DNA of 48,791 nt from a virus. The position numbers were made by a program, and so were the translations under genes. Where the stretch lies: the IMG/VR virus record IMGVR_UViG_3300046507_000366, positions 1 to 48,791 of that record; one strand, 5' to 3'. Of this stretch, positions 6,388 to 14,515 are shown piece after piece; the first letter of the stretch is position 1, and every line of letters begins with the position of its first letter. A model generated the notes under the pieces. It made no database searches. It was given only the letters and a program-made list of their open reading frames with translations, and had not been told where the DNA came from.

Positions 6388-7032
6388 GTGATAGAGAATC
6401 GAATGATAACCAAATATAAAGAAAACGCTATGAACGAGGCTTCTATTCTTTCAGGGTTCTCAATGACCGACATCCAAGAGATGATTGATGAGAACTCTTC
6501 TCTCCGGGGATTCTTGCAAGGCTACCTTGCGGAACGTGCATTGAAGAAACAGATCTTGGAGATTCCAGGAGTAACTTCTGTGACCAAGATCCCTGACCGT
6601 GATGCTGAGAAAGGTGACTTCAAGGTCGTGTACAAAGGTGTACCGATGACTATAGAATGTAAGTCGGTCACAACCTCATCGGTTAGAGAAGATGTACTTA
6701 CACAGAATTGGCAAGGTTCAGTTCTCGTTAAGAACACTGACAAAAGAGAAGTTACAGTAGAAGGTATTGGAACCTTTCAAACTACCAAGCTAACTCGTGG
6801 TCAGTTCGACATTCTGGCCGTATGCTGTTTTGCTGTAAGTGGAGAGTGGGACTTTGTGTTTCTTGAGAATAGATTCATTCCAAGCGCTGATGAAAGCTAT
6901 GACCTTCTGAAGACCCAGTTTACAATCAATCCCAGCACTACTCCCGGCTTGACACACAACCTAACAAAACTTTTAGAAAAGACGTTAGAAATCAAGGCTC
7001 AAGCCTTACAGCTAGAAGCATTAGCCGCTTAA
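6388..7032 (+). CDS. PD-(D/E)XK nuclease-like protein
   Basis: Up to 214 residues. KGDFKVVYKGVPMTIECKSV (76-94) fits the D-xn-ExK active site of PD-(D/E)XK nucleases, with D77, E90 and K92. This fold includes restriction enzymes, Holliday resolvases and repair nucleases; the exact role is unknown. The start is uncertain: GTG at 6388, ATG at 6403 and ATG at 6430 (MNEASIL) are all in frame. A TTGACA at 6371 with GAGAAT 17 bases later could be a sigma70-type promoter, which would favour the 6430 start. It is the first gene to the right of the palindrome and reads away from it. Confidence 0.6.
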   Translation: MIENRMITKYKENAMNEASILSGFSMTDIQEMIDENSSLRGFLQGYLAERALKKQILEIPGVTSVTKIPDRDAEKGDFKVVYKGVPMTIECKSVTTSSVREDVLTQNWQGSVLVKNTDKREVTVEGIGTFQTTKLTRGQFDILAVCCFAVSGEWDFVFLENRFIPSADESYDLLKTQFTINPSTTPGLTHNLTKLLEKTLEIKAQALQLEALAA

Positions 7033-7064
7033 AATATCTGAGTAAAACGGATCCCATACAAACC

Positions 7065-7676
7065 ATGAATGAAACAGAAATTGTTTTAAATCTTCTAGAC
7101 TTCTATAAGCGTAAAGGCCTCGACCTTCACAAGATTCTGGATGACCCTCACTTCAAGTCTCTCTCCAGGGATTCTCAGCTTATTGCTATTAAAACTTACG
7201 CAGACAGAATTCTTGCAGGAACCCCGCAGGGGATTACTAAACAAGACATTAAGAAGGTTTTTAGGGAAGGTGGTAAGTTTGGCCTTATGGGCGGACTAGC
7301 CGGTGCCCTAACTGCATACGGCGCATCAAAGGCATACCAAGGTGGAGTGGTACCTCCTGCAGCATACGTTAACGGAGCTGTTATCGGAGCAATTGGTGGT
7401 TTCGCAGGCAAACTGTTTGAGACCTATCAAAAGACTCAGAATCGCAAGTTTATCGGAGCCGAACTTCAGAGAACTATCAATAACCCTACTGATCGAAATG
7501 CTTTTGGGGTATTGGTAGCCAATGGAGTCAAAGGCGATGAAGAGTTTAAGAATAAAATTCTTGAAAAGATTCAAGGCAGAATCGAAGGTAAGCTTGAAAC
7601 TCAGATGGATGACGCAACTGGCGGCTTCACAGAACGTTATAATGAACATGTTCTTAAGAAACCTAAGTTCGTATAA
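7065..7676 (+). CDS. Unknown protein with glycine-rich hydrophobic hairpin
   Basis: A 203-residue protein with no family recognised. Residues ~72-125 (GGKFGLMGGLAGALTAYGA ... VNGAVIGAIGGFAGKLF) form two Gly/Ala-rich hydrophobic segments around a PP turn, like a membrane hairpin or glycine-zipper. Both flanks are charged and helical. It lies in a plus-strand run of four unknown genes between the nuclease and HNH genes. It could be a virion-associated or membrane protein; the sequence does not decide. Confidence 0.6.
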   Translation: MNETEIVLNLLDFYKRKGLDLHKILDDPHFKSLSRDSQLIAIKTYADRILAGTPQGITKQDIKKVFREGGKFGLMGGLAGALTAYGASKAYQGGVVPPAAYVNGAVIGAIGGFAGKLFETYQKTQNRKFIGAELQRTINNPTDRNAFGVLVANGVKGDEEFKNKILEKIQGRIEGKLETQMDDATGGFTERYNEHVLKKPKFV

Positions 7677-7695
7677 GAGCTAAGATATAAACACT

Positions 7696-8583
7696 ATGCT
7701 AGCATACACACTTAAAGAAATTCTCGATCTTGTGCCAGAAGCAGCTTCATTCGTTAAGCAGGCTTCTGTTGACCAAGAAATGCCCCTTGACAACAAGGAT
7801 TCTTGCATTGCTACAGCTCTGCAAATGAAGTACCATGAAAAAGTCGCTTACAAGGCCGTAGACGTTTTTGCGCTAGATAAGGTTGCAAAAGCTGTTGAAG
7901 CCTACGGCGTACAGACAGAAGTCACAGCTCTTACTGACCGTATGGTTAAGGCTGCTGCTCAGCGTACAGCCACTGCTGCTGCAATCGCTACTGACGACTA
8001 CCTAACTAAACAAGCTTTCTTCGAAGGCGAACTCTCAGGTCTTCGTGTAAACGGTACACTTTCAAAGCAAGCTTCCGAGCTTTATGACGAAGCTAAAGAA
8101 AAGGGTATTGAACCTAGCGACGCTGTTATTCGATATTCAGGTCATGGTTATCTGAATAAAGAAGCTGCTGTAAAGGCTCTTGCTAATCGTTTCTATGAAA
8201 CAAAGAATGCATCCTTTGTAAAACTTGCTTCAGCAATCCATAAGCTACCTGGTCAAATCAAGCCTGAGACAGTCCGCGACATTTGTGATACAATTTCAGA
8301 AATGGATAAGCAAGCGGGTCTCACAACAAGAGGCTACAATTTCTACAATGAAACGATTTTCACTAAAGAAGCTGCAATCAGATCATCTCTGAATGTCAGG
8401 CTTTGCGGAAAAGACGTTCCTTTTGAAAAGATTGCAAAGCTCGGCAAAGGCCATTTCTCATCAATGATGGGTGCAGATATTGGCAATGAGTTTGATCACG
8501 GCCCAGTACATTTCAAGCAAGTACTTGAGACACTGCCGATGGATCTGCAAAAAGTTGCTCTGCATTTAACTAACAACGTATAA
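7696..8583 (+). CDS. Unknown helical protein (possible virion component)
   Basis: A 295-residue Ala/Lys-rich, mostly helical protein with no family recognised. KQA- or KEA-type tripeptides recur (FVKQASVDQ, LTKQAFF, LSKQASE, LNKEAAV, MDKQAGL, FTKEAAI), each before a helix, suggesting a degenerate internal repeat of roughly 30-60 residues. It starts 19 bases after the previous stop, and the next gene starts two bases after its own stop, so these are co-transcribed. It may be a structural or internal virion protein. Confidence 0.6.
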   Translation: MLAYTLKEILDLVPEAASFVKQASVDQEMPLDNKDSCIATALQMKYHEKVAYKAVDVFALDKVAKAVEAYGVQTEVTALTDRMVKAAAQRTATAAAIATDDYLTKQAFFEGELSGLRVNGTLSKQASELYDEAKEKGIEPSDAVIRYSGHGYLNKEAAVKALANRFYETKNASFVKLASAIHKLPGQIKPETVRDICDTISEMDKQAGLTTRGYNFYNETIFTKEAAIRSSLNVRLCGKDVPFEKIAKLGKGHFSSMMGADIGNEFDHGPVHFKQVLETLPMDLQKVALHLTNNV

Positions 8584-8585
8584 GT

Positions 8586-9149
8586 ATGTTTGAAGAAGAA
8601 GATATCGGCATTGAATTGAAAGCCCCGGATCCTAGGATGGCGATGGCTTCAATTTCACATATTAAGACCACTCTGGATCGTATCTTCGGTAAAGGTGAAT
8701 GGAGAGAACTCGAAATCGAGACTATCTCTATTACTCTAGGAATGGTACTTGACGGGCTTACTCGGGACAAGATCAGTGTTCTTCAGCTTATCGAAGGCCA
8801 GCCTGAACTTTTCTTTGAAGACGCTGCATTTACTCTATATGCAACAGATGTTATTAACAACATCGAAGCAGACTTTGAATTCGTACCTGCTCCTACAACT
8901 CTAGAACTTGCATACGCAATTACAGAGGTACGTAAGGTACTAGTAGAGAATGGTATTTATGTACCACTAGAGGCAACAGGTCTTGTAACTACAGCTGCAT
9001 ACATGTTACGCCAAGAAGGTTACTCTGAGCCTGTAGCACCGTTTGATTTTATTCCTTCAGAAATGCTAGAAGCCGGTCAGACTTCAGAAGATACAGAAAA
9101 TAAGAAGAAAGCTATTAGGCGATATATCAAAGAAATGGGCGGTGACTAA
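8586..9149 (+). CDS. Unknown acidic protein
   Basis: A 187-residue acidic, largely helical protein with no family recognised. It begins MFEEEDIGIELKAPDPRM and ends with the basic tail ENKKKAIRRYIKEMGGD. The stop codon shares its A with the next start (TAATG), so expression of the two is probably coupled. It belongs to the 7.0-9.6 kb plus-strand operon of unknown genes. Confidence 0.6.
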   Translation: MFEEEDIGIELKAPDPRMAMASISHIKTTLDRIFGKGEWRELEIETISITLGMVLDGLTRDKISVLQLIEGQPELFFEDAAFTLYATDVINNIEADFEFVPAPTTLELAYAITEVRKVLVENGIYVPLEATGLVTTAAYMLRQEGYSEPVAPFDFIPSEMLEAGQTSEDTENKKKAIRRYIKEMGGD

Positions 9150-9556
9150 TGTATTCAATCGAAATCGAAGTAAACAACCCAGTTAGCATTATTGCTCAAG
9201 GTCCAAGTTCTGGCCTTACAGCCCCGCCTGATCAGATCCTACTTTTTAATGGTGCTGTTAGCGTTCTTCCGGTTACGTTTGCACCAGTCTCAGGTCCTCT
9301 TTACAAGATGACTTTTACTCCGACAGTAACAGGTACTTATATCCTTTACGCATTCGGTCAACTTCAAGGCGTTGTAAACGTAGTAACCCAGTCACTCTAT
9401 ACTATTACCAAAAATATTCAAGATGAAGCTATTGGTTCTTGGTCATGGGATAAGACCGCTGGTACATTGATTATGCTTAGACAGGATGGCACCACACTTG
9501 CGCAATTCACAGTGGTGGATAATCTAACAACTTCAAGCAGAGAACGTATTTCGTAA
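9149..9556 (+). CDS. Unknown beta-rich protein (possible Ig-like fold)
   Basis: A 135-residue protein, predominantly alternating hydrophobic and polar strands (YSIEIEVNNPVSIIA, YKMTFTPTVTGTYILYAFGQ). The TPTVTGTYILYAFG pattern is like the last strands of an Ig-like sandwich. The C-terminus (GSWSWDKTAGTLIMLRQDG) ends LTTSSRERIS. It overlaps the previous gene by one base. It may be a small virion adhesion or decoration protein; no family recognised. Confidence 0.55.
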   Translation: MYSIEIEVNNPVSIIAQGPSSGLTAPPDQILLFNGAVSVLPVTFAPVSGPLYKMTFTPTVTGTYILYAFGQLQGVVNVVTQSLYTITKNIQDEAIGSWSWDKTAGTLIMLRQDGTTLAQFTVVDNLTTSSRERIS

Positions 9557-9563
9557 TAACGCT

Positions 9564-10166
9564 GTGAATGTAATTTCTAGAATCGAAGCTAAGACAAACG
9601 GCTTAATAAAGTACTTTACTGGAAAGCCTTGCAAAAACGGACATTTCTCAAAACGATTTGTAAATAACGGATATTGCGAGGCTTGTAAAAAAGAACGTAG
9701 GCAAAATCCTGAAGTTAGAGAAAAAGAACGTTTACAATGTAAATCTTATAAAGATAAAAATACTGATAAGATTATCAAGTACAATAGTCAATATTATTTA
9801 AACAATCTCGAAACAGAACGAGCTAGACGTAGAGCTTTTTACGCAGCTAATCCTGATCTATGTAGGGCCTATTCTAGGAATTGGCAAAAACAGAACCTAG
9901 ATAAAGTTTACTTCAAAAATTCAAATAGACGAGCGGCCAAATTGCAAGCTACTCCAGTTTGGGCAGATTTAGAAGCTATGAAGTTATTCTATGCAGAGTC
10001 TATTAAACTTTCTGAAAAAACTGGTATTACACACCACGTAGATCATATAGTTCCATTGCAGAATGAATTAGTCTGCGGGCTACATAATCAGTTCAATTTA
10101 CAAATACTAACTGCTACAGAGAACATTTCTAAAGGAAATAGATTCTGGCCAAATATGCCAGATTAA
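9564..10166 (+). CDS. HNH homing endonuclease
   Basis: A 200-residue protein. An N-terminal zinc-binding module (CKNGHFSKR...GYCEACKKE) precedes a basic linker. The HNH core is HHVDHIVPLQNELVCGLHNQF, then NLQILTATENISKGNRFW near the C-terminus. Such free-standing enzymes cut cognate DNA and spread themselves into gene junctions. The start is GTG, weakly matched by a ribosome-binding site. Both adjacent genes look intact. Local codon use is more AT-rich than in the preceding genes, consistent with a mobile insertion. Confidence 0.85.
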   Translation: MNVISRIEAKTNGLIKYFTGKPCKNGHFSKRFVNNGYCEACKKERRQNPEVREKERLQCKSYKDKNTDKIIKYNSQYYLNNLETERARRRAFYAANPDLCRAYSRNWQKQNLDKVYFKNSNRRAAKLQATPVWADLEAMKLFYAESIKLSEKTGITHHVDHIVPLQNELVCGLHNQFNLQILTATENISKGNRFWPNMPD

Positions 10167-10269
10167 TTAGCTTAGGCAAGGCAGTGCAATATTAGGCTCA
10201 ACTACTGTAATCTAAACTTTATACCTACAGTCGTGAGAACTTTTGTGAGCCCTTGTTTAACTAAGCTAA
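10167..10269 (+). ncRNA. Candidate structured RNA element after the HNH gene
   Basis: TTAGCTTAG (10167-10175) pairs exactly with CTAAGCTAA (10261-10269). Next inside, CAAGG pairs with CCTTG (10251-10255), and an inner CTCA..ACTGTA / TACAGT..TGAG double stem (about 10198-10235) gives a nested, multi-branched fold. No tRNA or group I core motifs are recognised. It could be a processing or 3'-protection element, or a remnant of the mobile HNH insertion. Confidence 0.35.
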
Positions 10270-10299
10270 AAAAAGCCCCTCGTAAAACAGGGGCTTTTT
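10268..10299. terminator. Bidirectional terminator between HNH and E1/ThiF genes
   Basis: AGCCCCT / AGGGGCT 7-bp stem with an 8-base loop, flanked by an A7 run on the left and T5 on the right. It can end the rightward HNH transcript and the leftward ThiF-like transcript, whose stop codon is at 10309. Confidence 0.8.
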
Positions 10300-10308
10300 C
10301 TTTCCTAC

Positions 10309-11574
10309 TTAGAATTGATCTACATTGTCCCAGACGCTACCCGTCGCAGGAGGTACTGATTCAGGAAGTGCAAACGTGTCGTTGTTAGCTTCAGCTTCAA
10401 AGTCAACCAACGCAGGACCACTTGCTTCACCGACCAACGGTTCAGCGTTGAATGTAATCGTGGAAATCTCTACATTCATCGGCTCAACTTGAATCACTGG
10501 ACGTAGTTCCTTCACCTTCGTTTTCTTCTTCGGAGCTGCTGCCTTAACTTCTTCAACTACCGGGGCACCGACAGTTTGAGCAGCGAGGAGAGCATTAACA
10601 GCTTCAGTATTTTGATGAAGGAACTGACCTAGTAAATCATCATCTCCAGCGCTCTGCTGCACATGAAGGAGCATTCCGTCATCTACTCCAATACTTCGAA
10701 TGGTGGTACCGCTGTGAATCATTTTATTACGATACTCTACAACAGTGTTTTTCGTATAGGCTGTAGAGCCTTTAACGATATCGATTGATACTGCGTTGTA
10801 GTCGATAACCTTGTTATAGTAATGGTTCTGAACAAAAGACAGAATGTACATTGCCATCAAAGAATTGATAGCCAACGTCTGATCTAGATCTGCGCAACTA
10901 CCGAGTCCAGGGTTATCTTCCAAATCACGATAAAAATGAAAATCGAACGGAATGAAATTCAAAGGCTCAGGTACAAACTCAATGCGTTCCGGATTTTTGT
11001 ATTTTTTACGAGCCACCTCTTCATTCTGGAACCTATGGTCCACAAGAACTGCATTGTGGAACATGCGAACCTGACCGAAACTATCTTCGTTACCAGCATC
11101 GATAAATACAGTATTCTCCCCGTATACGCCCTGCAGTGCCTGAATAACAATACGACGAGCCTTGGCACTATCAACGCACATGATTACCATGTCGTTGTAG
11201 TTATTGGTCAAATTAAGACCAGTGGCTTCATTTAGAAGACTACGGAAGTTCTGCGGATTCGTACCTTCTTCGATGTACTTCATGTACGGAACAACATTCA
11301 TCCCATACGCCTTACCATACCGATTTGCCAGAACCAAGGCCTTGTTCTTACCCACATCGCTCTGAACGAAGTTCTGACGAATCAGATTCTTCTGTTCCAC
11401 TACGTCACCGTCAACCAGGACGATGTTCGTAGTTCCAAGCCAGCCAGAGGGCACGTGTTCTTTCGTGATTGAACGAATGAACTGAATCAATGCCGGTACG
11501 AGTCGTGAACCAGTTCCTCCACAGCCAACTACGAAAATGTTCGAGGGAATCGAGGAAGGACGGAAAGTAAACAT
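10309..11574 (-). CDS. E1-like ThiF-family adenylyltransferase (PRTRC ThiF-like)
   Basis: A 421-residue protein. FVVGCGGTGS (14-23) is the nucleotide-binding Rossmann loop, and VLVDGDVVEQKNLIRQNF (52-69) is the E1 signature with D57, R66 and the downstream K76 for ATP. MCVDSAKAR (132-140) and GSCADLDQTLAINSLMA follow, with C227 the best candidate for the catalytic thioester cysteine. E1 enzymes adenylate the C-terminal glycine of a ubiquitin-like protein, here presumably the tandem protein encoded at 15.8-16.2 kb. Residues ~300-421 form an Ala/Pro/Glu-rich tail outside the fold. It has its own promoter box at 11651-11660 and a CAGGAG ribosome-binding site. Confidence 0.85.
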   Translation of the reverse strand: MFTFRPSSIPSNIFVVGCGGTGSRLVPALIQFIRSITKEHVPSGWLGTTNIVLVDGDVVEQKNLIRQNFVQSDVGKNKALVLANRYGKAYGMNVVPYMKYIEEGTNPQNFRSLLNEATGLNLTNNYNDMVIMCVDSAKARRIVIQALQGVYGENTVFIDAGNEDSFGQVRMFHNAVLVDHRFQNEEVARKKYKNPERIEFVPEPLNFIPFDFHFYRDLEDNPGLGSCADLDQTLAINSLMAMYILSFVQNHYYNKVIDYNAVSIDIVKGSTAYTKNTVVEYRNKMIHSGTTIRSIGVDDGMLLHVQQSAGDDDLLGQFLHQNTEAVNALLAAQTVGAPVVEEVKAAAPKKKTKVKELRPVIQVEPMNVEISTITFNAEPLVGEASGPALVDFEAEANNDTFALPESVPPATGSVWDNVDQF

Positions 11575-11650
11575 AAAAATTAACTCCTGAGGTTAGACAA
11601 CATATAGGCGCAATGACCTTGTTTAAGGACGTGTTGGTCCGTTCAATATT

Positions 11651-11660
11651 CTTATACCAA
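11651..11660 (-). promoter_or_regulatory. TTGGTATAAG promoter-like box for the E1/ThiF gene
   Basis: Minus strand reads TCTTTGGTATAAGAATATTG, 77 bases upstream of the ThiF-like start and overlapping the stop codon of the upstream small gene. It would let the E1 be transcribed separately from the rest of the cassette. Confidence 0.6.
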
Positions 11661-11861
11661 AGAATCGGTATTTAAAGGACGAGGTCCAGTCTCTTCTCCG
11701 ATGATGGCTACACCGCCACAAGCATCGAGTTGAGCAAGATAATTCTTGGAAGCTTCAGCCTCTCGTTCAGGCGTAGCCATCATACATCTGAAACAGATTG
11801 CTGAAAAGTTAGGACCGTATGGTCTTGTCTCTTTATCTTCTTTGCAGTATACGCAAATCAT
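11652..11861 (-). CDS. Small zinc-finger-like protein (69 residues)
   Basis: Two CxxC pairs (CVYCKEDK at 3-6 and CFRC at 23-26) form a likely treble-clef or ribbon-type zinc site. The C-terminal half is helical and then Gly-rich. Function unknown; it could be a small nucleic-acid or protein adaptor. The ATG overlaps a preceding nine-codon frame (ATGA) and has an AAAGGAAG site upstream. It is the last gene of a tightly overlapped four-gene cluster lying between the JAB and E1 genes. Confidence 0.65.
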   Translation of the reverse strand: MICVYCKEDKETRPYGPNFSAICFRCMMATPEREAEASKNYLAQLDACGGVAIIGEETGPRPLNTDSLV

Positions 11862-11879
11862 TTAAATACTTCCTTTTGT

Positions 11880-11984
11880 TCAGTCATTGTTAGCCTCTGC
11901 TAACCATTCAAGAAAGTGTTCGTAATTTCTGAAAGCGCGTTTAGTACCTTTGCACGACAGAAAATATAGGAACCATTCAGTCAT
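11880..11984 (-). CDS. Small overlapping gene, 34 residues
   Basis: Its ATG overlaps the stop of the upstream gene as ATGA, and its own end is followed by another ATGA junction. The product begins MTEWFLYFLSCKGTKRAF and ends EWLAEANND: aromatic N-terminus, basic middle, acidic end. It shares a W-rich, E-W-L style with the 39-residue product two genes upstream. The exact stop-start overlaps on both sides are the main evidence for coding. Confidence 0.55.
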   Translation of the reverse strand: MTEWFLYFLSCKGTKRAFRNYEHFLEWLAEANND

Positions 11985-12250
11985 GTTGAAGTGAATTTTT
12001 CAGACTCCCTAACAATAAGCGCATCCTGCCAAGCTATTTGCCAAGTAAACCAATCAACGTTAATCCCTGCTTGACGCTGAGCGTCGAAGCCTTCCTTCAT
12101 TGACACTCTACGAGTATCCCTGTCTTGAAGTTTTCCTACAAATGGGAACACTACTCCACGGATACGTTCCCGCAATTGTTGTGTCTGACCGTATTGCTCG
12201 GCTACTTCCGTCAACTGGGAAACTAATTCACGAATTTCATGGTCTTTCAT
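11981..12250 (-). CDS. Unknown helical protein (89 residues)
   Basis: The start is placed at MKDHEIRELVSQL because this ATG overlaps the stop of the upstream 39-residue gene as ATGA; an upstream GTG in frame lacks that support. The product is charged and helical (QLTEVAEQYGQTQQLRERIRG), with a W-rich C-terminal part (INVDWFTWQIAWQDALIV). No family recognised. It is part of the four-gene minus-strand cluster between JAB and E1. Confidence 0.6.
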   Translation of the reverse strand: MKDHEIRELVSQLTEVAEQYGQTQQLRERIRGVVFPFVGKLQDRDTRRVSMKEGFDAQRQAGINVDWFTWQIAWQDALIVRESEKFTST

Positions 12251-12366
12251 TTGTACCCCATGATTTCGAGCCACTCAGCATACGAGCATTCCATAACACT
12301 GCCAGATTGCATGTGCCAGTTCTTATTCCACACATACAACAACCAGAGTTCAGTTGTATCGCTCAT
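12247..12366 (-). CDS. Small gene, 39 residues, first of the overlapped cluster
   Basis: ATG follows AGAGAGTTGAA, right after the terminator of the JAB gene. The product begins MSDTTELWLLYVWNKNWHM and ends EWLEIMGYK. Four tryptophans in 39 residues is unusual. It joins the next gene by a 4-base ATGA overlap, supporting real translation. Function unknown. Confidence 0.55.
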   Translation of the reverse strand: MSDTTELWLLYVWNKNWHMQSGSVMECSYAEWLEIMGYK

Positions 12367-12377
12367 TTCAACTCTCT

Positions 12378-12405
12378 AAAAAAGAAGCGCTCGATTAGGA
12401 GCGCC
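12378..12405 (-). terminator. Terminator after the JAB gene
   Basis: Minus strand GCGCTC-CTAATC-GAGCGC perfect 6-bp stem followed by TTCTTTTTT. It lies nine bases after the JAB stop and 12 bases before the next small gene, separating the two units. Confidence 0.8.
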
Positions 12406-12413
12406 TCTTATAC

Positions 12414-13745
12414 TTAGTGAATACCGTTCATCTGGATTCGTTCTTGAGCCTTGTCAGGAAGTTCCTGATACAAGTCTCTGAACAATTCCTCTTGACCTTC
12501 TTCGGACATCATGTGAATCATGTCGCTCATCAGGTTACGAACGAGATCATCTTTGCCATTCAGAACAGACATCCCATCATCGATCAAACAGAAGATGTCA
12601 GCAACGTCTTTACCGTGTTCTTCCTTGACTTCTTCATACCGCTCATCACAGTCAAACGTGGTGTTAACGTCAGGATCGAAGTCAGGATTATACGGGTGAA
12701 CACGGGGACTGTAGTCTAGATGTGAATCCTCATACCCCGGATCTTCACGGAGCACTGCCAAAGCACGTTCTGCTTTGTCCAGAGTAAGCTTCGAAGGATC
12801 AATGATTCCATCAGCATCTACATCGTCGGGGTTGAAGGCCCAGGACTCCCAAGGAAATCCTCCACCTCCGGAAAGGTTAGCTGCCTCGGATCCGAAACGC
12901 TCCTCCCAATAGTTCCCATAACCATCGGGAAGTAACCCCCTATCGTGAGCCAGCATATGTGGACCTGCCCGATTTCCTTCGCTTGTGTTTTCTCCCCTTT
13001 TGTACTGCCAGGGTTTGAGATGATCCGCTTTTCCCTTTTGGTTGTTCCCTCCCGTCGAATACCCAGTGCTCGTAGTCACGATCTTGGAAATCCAATCTTC
13101 AGGAATTGCTTGCTCTTCACGAACCGGGAGAACAAAGATGTCATCGAATTCACATTCGATTTTCTTATCCTTGTAGTTAAAGCGCCACACTGTCTGCGGA
13201 GTTTCATCCTTCAGACGGCCAACAACACCGGAGAATCCGATATTGCCTTGGTCATCACGGTTGTCTGTACCGCTGAAGAATGCACCCATCGTATTGTGAC
13301 TATGAATATCACAGACGATAGTCTTACCAGCAGGCAACGAAGCCCAGTCATACGAAGCCGAAGCCTTTGACACACGTTGTTCAGGGACAATCAGATGATA
13401 ACCACTTTCTTGATCCCAACAAACCCAAATCATTGCTTCAAGCTCGGACTTCTTCACTTCCATGACTTGCTTGAAGAATGCCACGACTTGATCGAACAAC
13501 TGAATCGGAATCTTGCCATCAGGCAGGAAGTTGATTTCTTGAGAAACCTTTTCTTCCTTGTAGTTAGCCGGAAGCTTGTCAACCTTAAGACGAACGAAAC
13601 GATTACGACCACGAAGCTTGTGATGCTTGACAATACCCTCACTCGTCATAGCGTAGATTTCGCTATAACCAGCTTCAATTGCAGTTTGAAGCTCGTTGGG
13701 AAGAACTACGCAGCTGATGTGTTGGCTGATGATTTCCATTTTCAA
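12414..13745 (-). CDS. JAB/JAMM metalloprotease (PRTRC protein A-like deubiquitinase)
   Basis: A 443-residue protein. DIHSHNTMGAFFSGTD (146-161) is a complete JAMM motif, H-x-H-x7-S-x2-D, with H148, H150, S158 and D161; E101 or E103 is the likely upstream catalytic glutamate. JAMM enzymes cut after the C-terminal glycine of ubiquitin-like proteins. Here it may separate the two ubiquitin-like units or reverse conjugation. Residues 1-95 form an N-terminal domain like that of PRTRC protein A. The long C-terminus (~230-443) is acidic, Gly/Pro-rich and without a recognised fold. It starts 15 bases after the E2-like gene. Confidence 0.85.
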   Translation of the reverse strand: MKMEIISQHISCVVLPNELQTAIEAGYSEIYAMTSEGIVKHHKLRGRNRFVRLKVDKLPANYKEEKVSQEINFLPDGKIPIQLFDQVVAFFKQVMEVKKSELEAMIWVCWDQESGYHLIVPEQRVSKASASYDWASLPAGKTIVCDIHSHNTMGAFFSGTDNRDDQGNIGFSGVVGRLKDETPQTVWRFNYKDKKIECEFDDIFVLPVREEQAIPEDWISKIVTTSTGYSTGGNNQKGKADHLKPWQYKRGENTSEGNRAGPHMLAHDRGLLPDGYGNYWEERFGSEAANLSGGGGFPWESWAFNPDDVDADGIIDPSKLTLDKAERALAVLREDPGYEDSHLDYSPRVHPYNPDFDPDVNTTFDCDERYEEVKEEHGKDVADIFCLIDDGMSVLNGKDDLVRNLMSDMIHMMSEEGQEELFRDLYQELPDKAQERIQMNGIH

Positions 13746-13759
13746 ATATCCTTAATTAC

Positions 13760-14515
13760 TTAGGGTTTCGTATAACCACGGAGTTTTTCATACGGGAACG
13801 GCTCGTTGTTCTTAGCTGCTGTTTCAAGAGTCTTGAACCAATCTTGTGCAACAACCTCTTCTTTTAACGAGCGCAAACCCAAGTCATTGTTAAACGGAGA
13901 TTCAAACAGGAACTGATAATACCAATTCAAGCCTTGCAGATTGTTGTCTTGGAAATGTGAAGGCATCGAGTTTCCGCCATAGCACATATGACCTTCTGCG
14001 TATGTGTTCGGAAACGGAGACAGATATACACGATTAGTCGGATTCTGATCCCAGATCAAACCCTTCGACAAAGCACCTGATCTCTTATCCGTACAGAAGA
14101 ATCGTGATCCAACCGTTCTCCATTGCTTGTTATTATGCTTTTCTAACTTATGGCTGATGATGATATTCGGAGTCTTGACCGTATACTTTCTGTCAAGATG
14201 CTGCATCTCAGCGACACGTTCTGCATAATAACAACTGAGCTGAATCGATGTACCAGACTTTGCAAAGAAGAAACAGTTTGCAGGAAGTTGGAAACCTTCA
14301 AGCGATTCTTCATTACGACGATTCAGCACAGCACTGATGATGTTACCGAAATCTTCATACGTGATTCGCTTCTCAATACTGCTGGTGTCATCACCAATTA
14401 CTACTGCCACGCAATCTTCCAGAAGGATGATGTGCTGACCCTTGGTATCAACGAGGTTTTCCTCTGCTACAGCACTAACGTCAACGCTAGCCGTTTCAAT
14501 AGTAATATCGCTCAT
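13760..14515 (-). CDS. E2-like protein (Prok-E2 family D / PRTRC protein B-like)
   Basis: A 251-residue protein. VYLSPFPNTYAEGHMCYGGNSMP (163-185) resembles the conserved segment of PRTRC protein B and the bacterial E2-D family, making C178 the probable thioester cysteine. The N-terminal half is beta-rich (IILLEDCVAVVIGDD). The C-terminal part (SHFQDNNLQGLNWYYQFLF ESPFNNDLG) is helical. It would accept the ubiquitin-like protein from the E1 and pass it to targets; no separate E3 is recognised. It overlaps the 84-residue gene by four bases (ATGA) and is followed by JAB. Confidence 0.72.
   Translation of the reverse strand: MSDITIETASVDVSAVAEENLVDTKGQHIILLEDCVAVVIGDDTSSIEKRITYEDFGNIISAVLNRRNEESLEGFQLPANCFFFAKSGTSIQLSCYYAERVAEMQHLDRKYTVKTPNIIISHKLEKHNNKQWRTVGSRFFCTDKRSGALSKGLIWDQNPTNRVYLSPFPNTYAEGHMCYGGNSMPSHFQDNNLQGLNWYYQFLFESPFNNDLGLRSLKEEVVAQDWFKTLETAAKNNEPFPYEKLRGYTKP

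Noticed and set aside
10209-10234. Further TTGGTATAAG-like box (TAGGTATAAAG) near 10.2 kb
   Set aside because: It lies between convergent genes, differs at several positions, and has no minus-strand gene start downstream.
10167-10269. Group I intron or tRNA near the HNH gene
   Set aside because: No P/Q/R/S core sequences, no GTTCGA-type T-loop and no split gene; both neighbouring genes appear intact.
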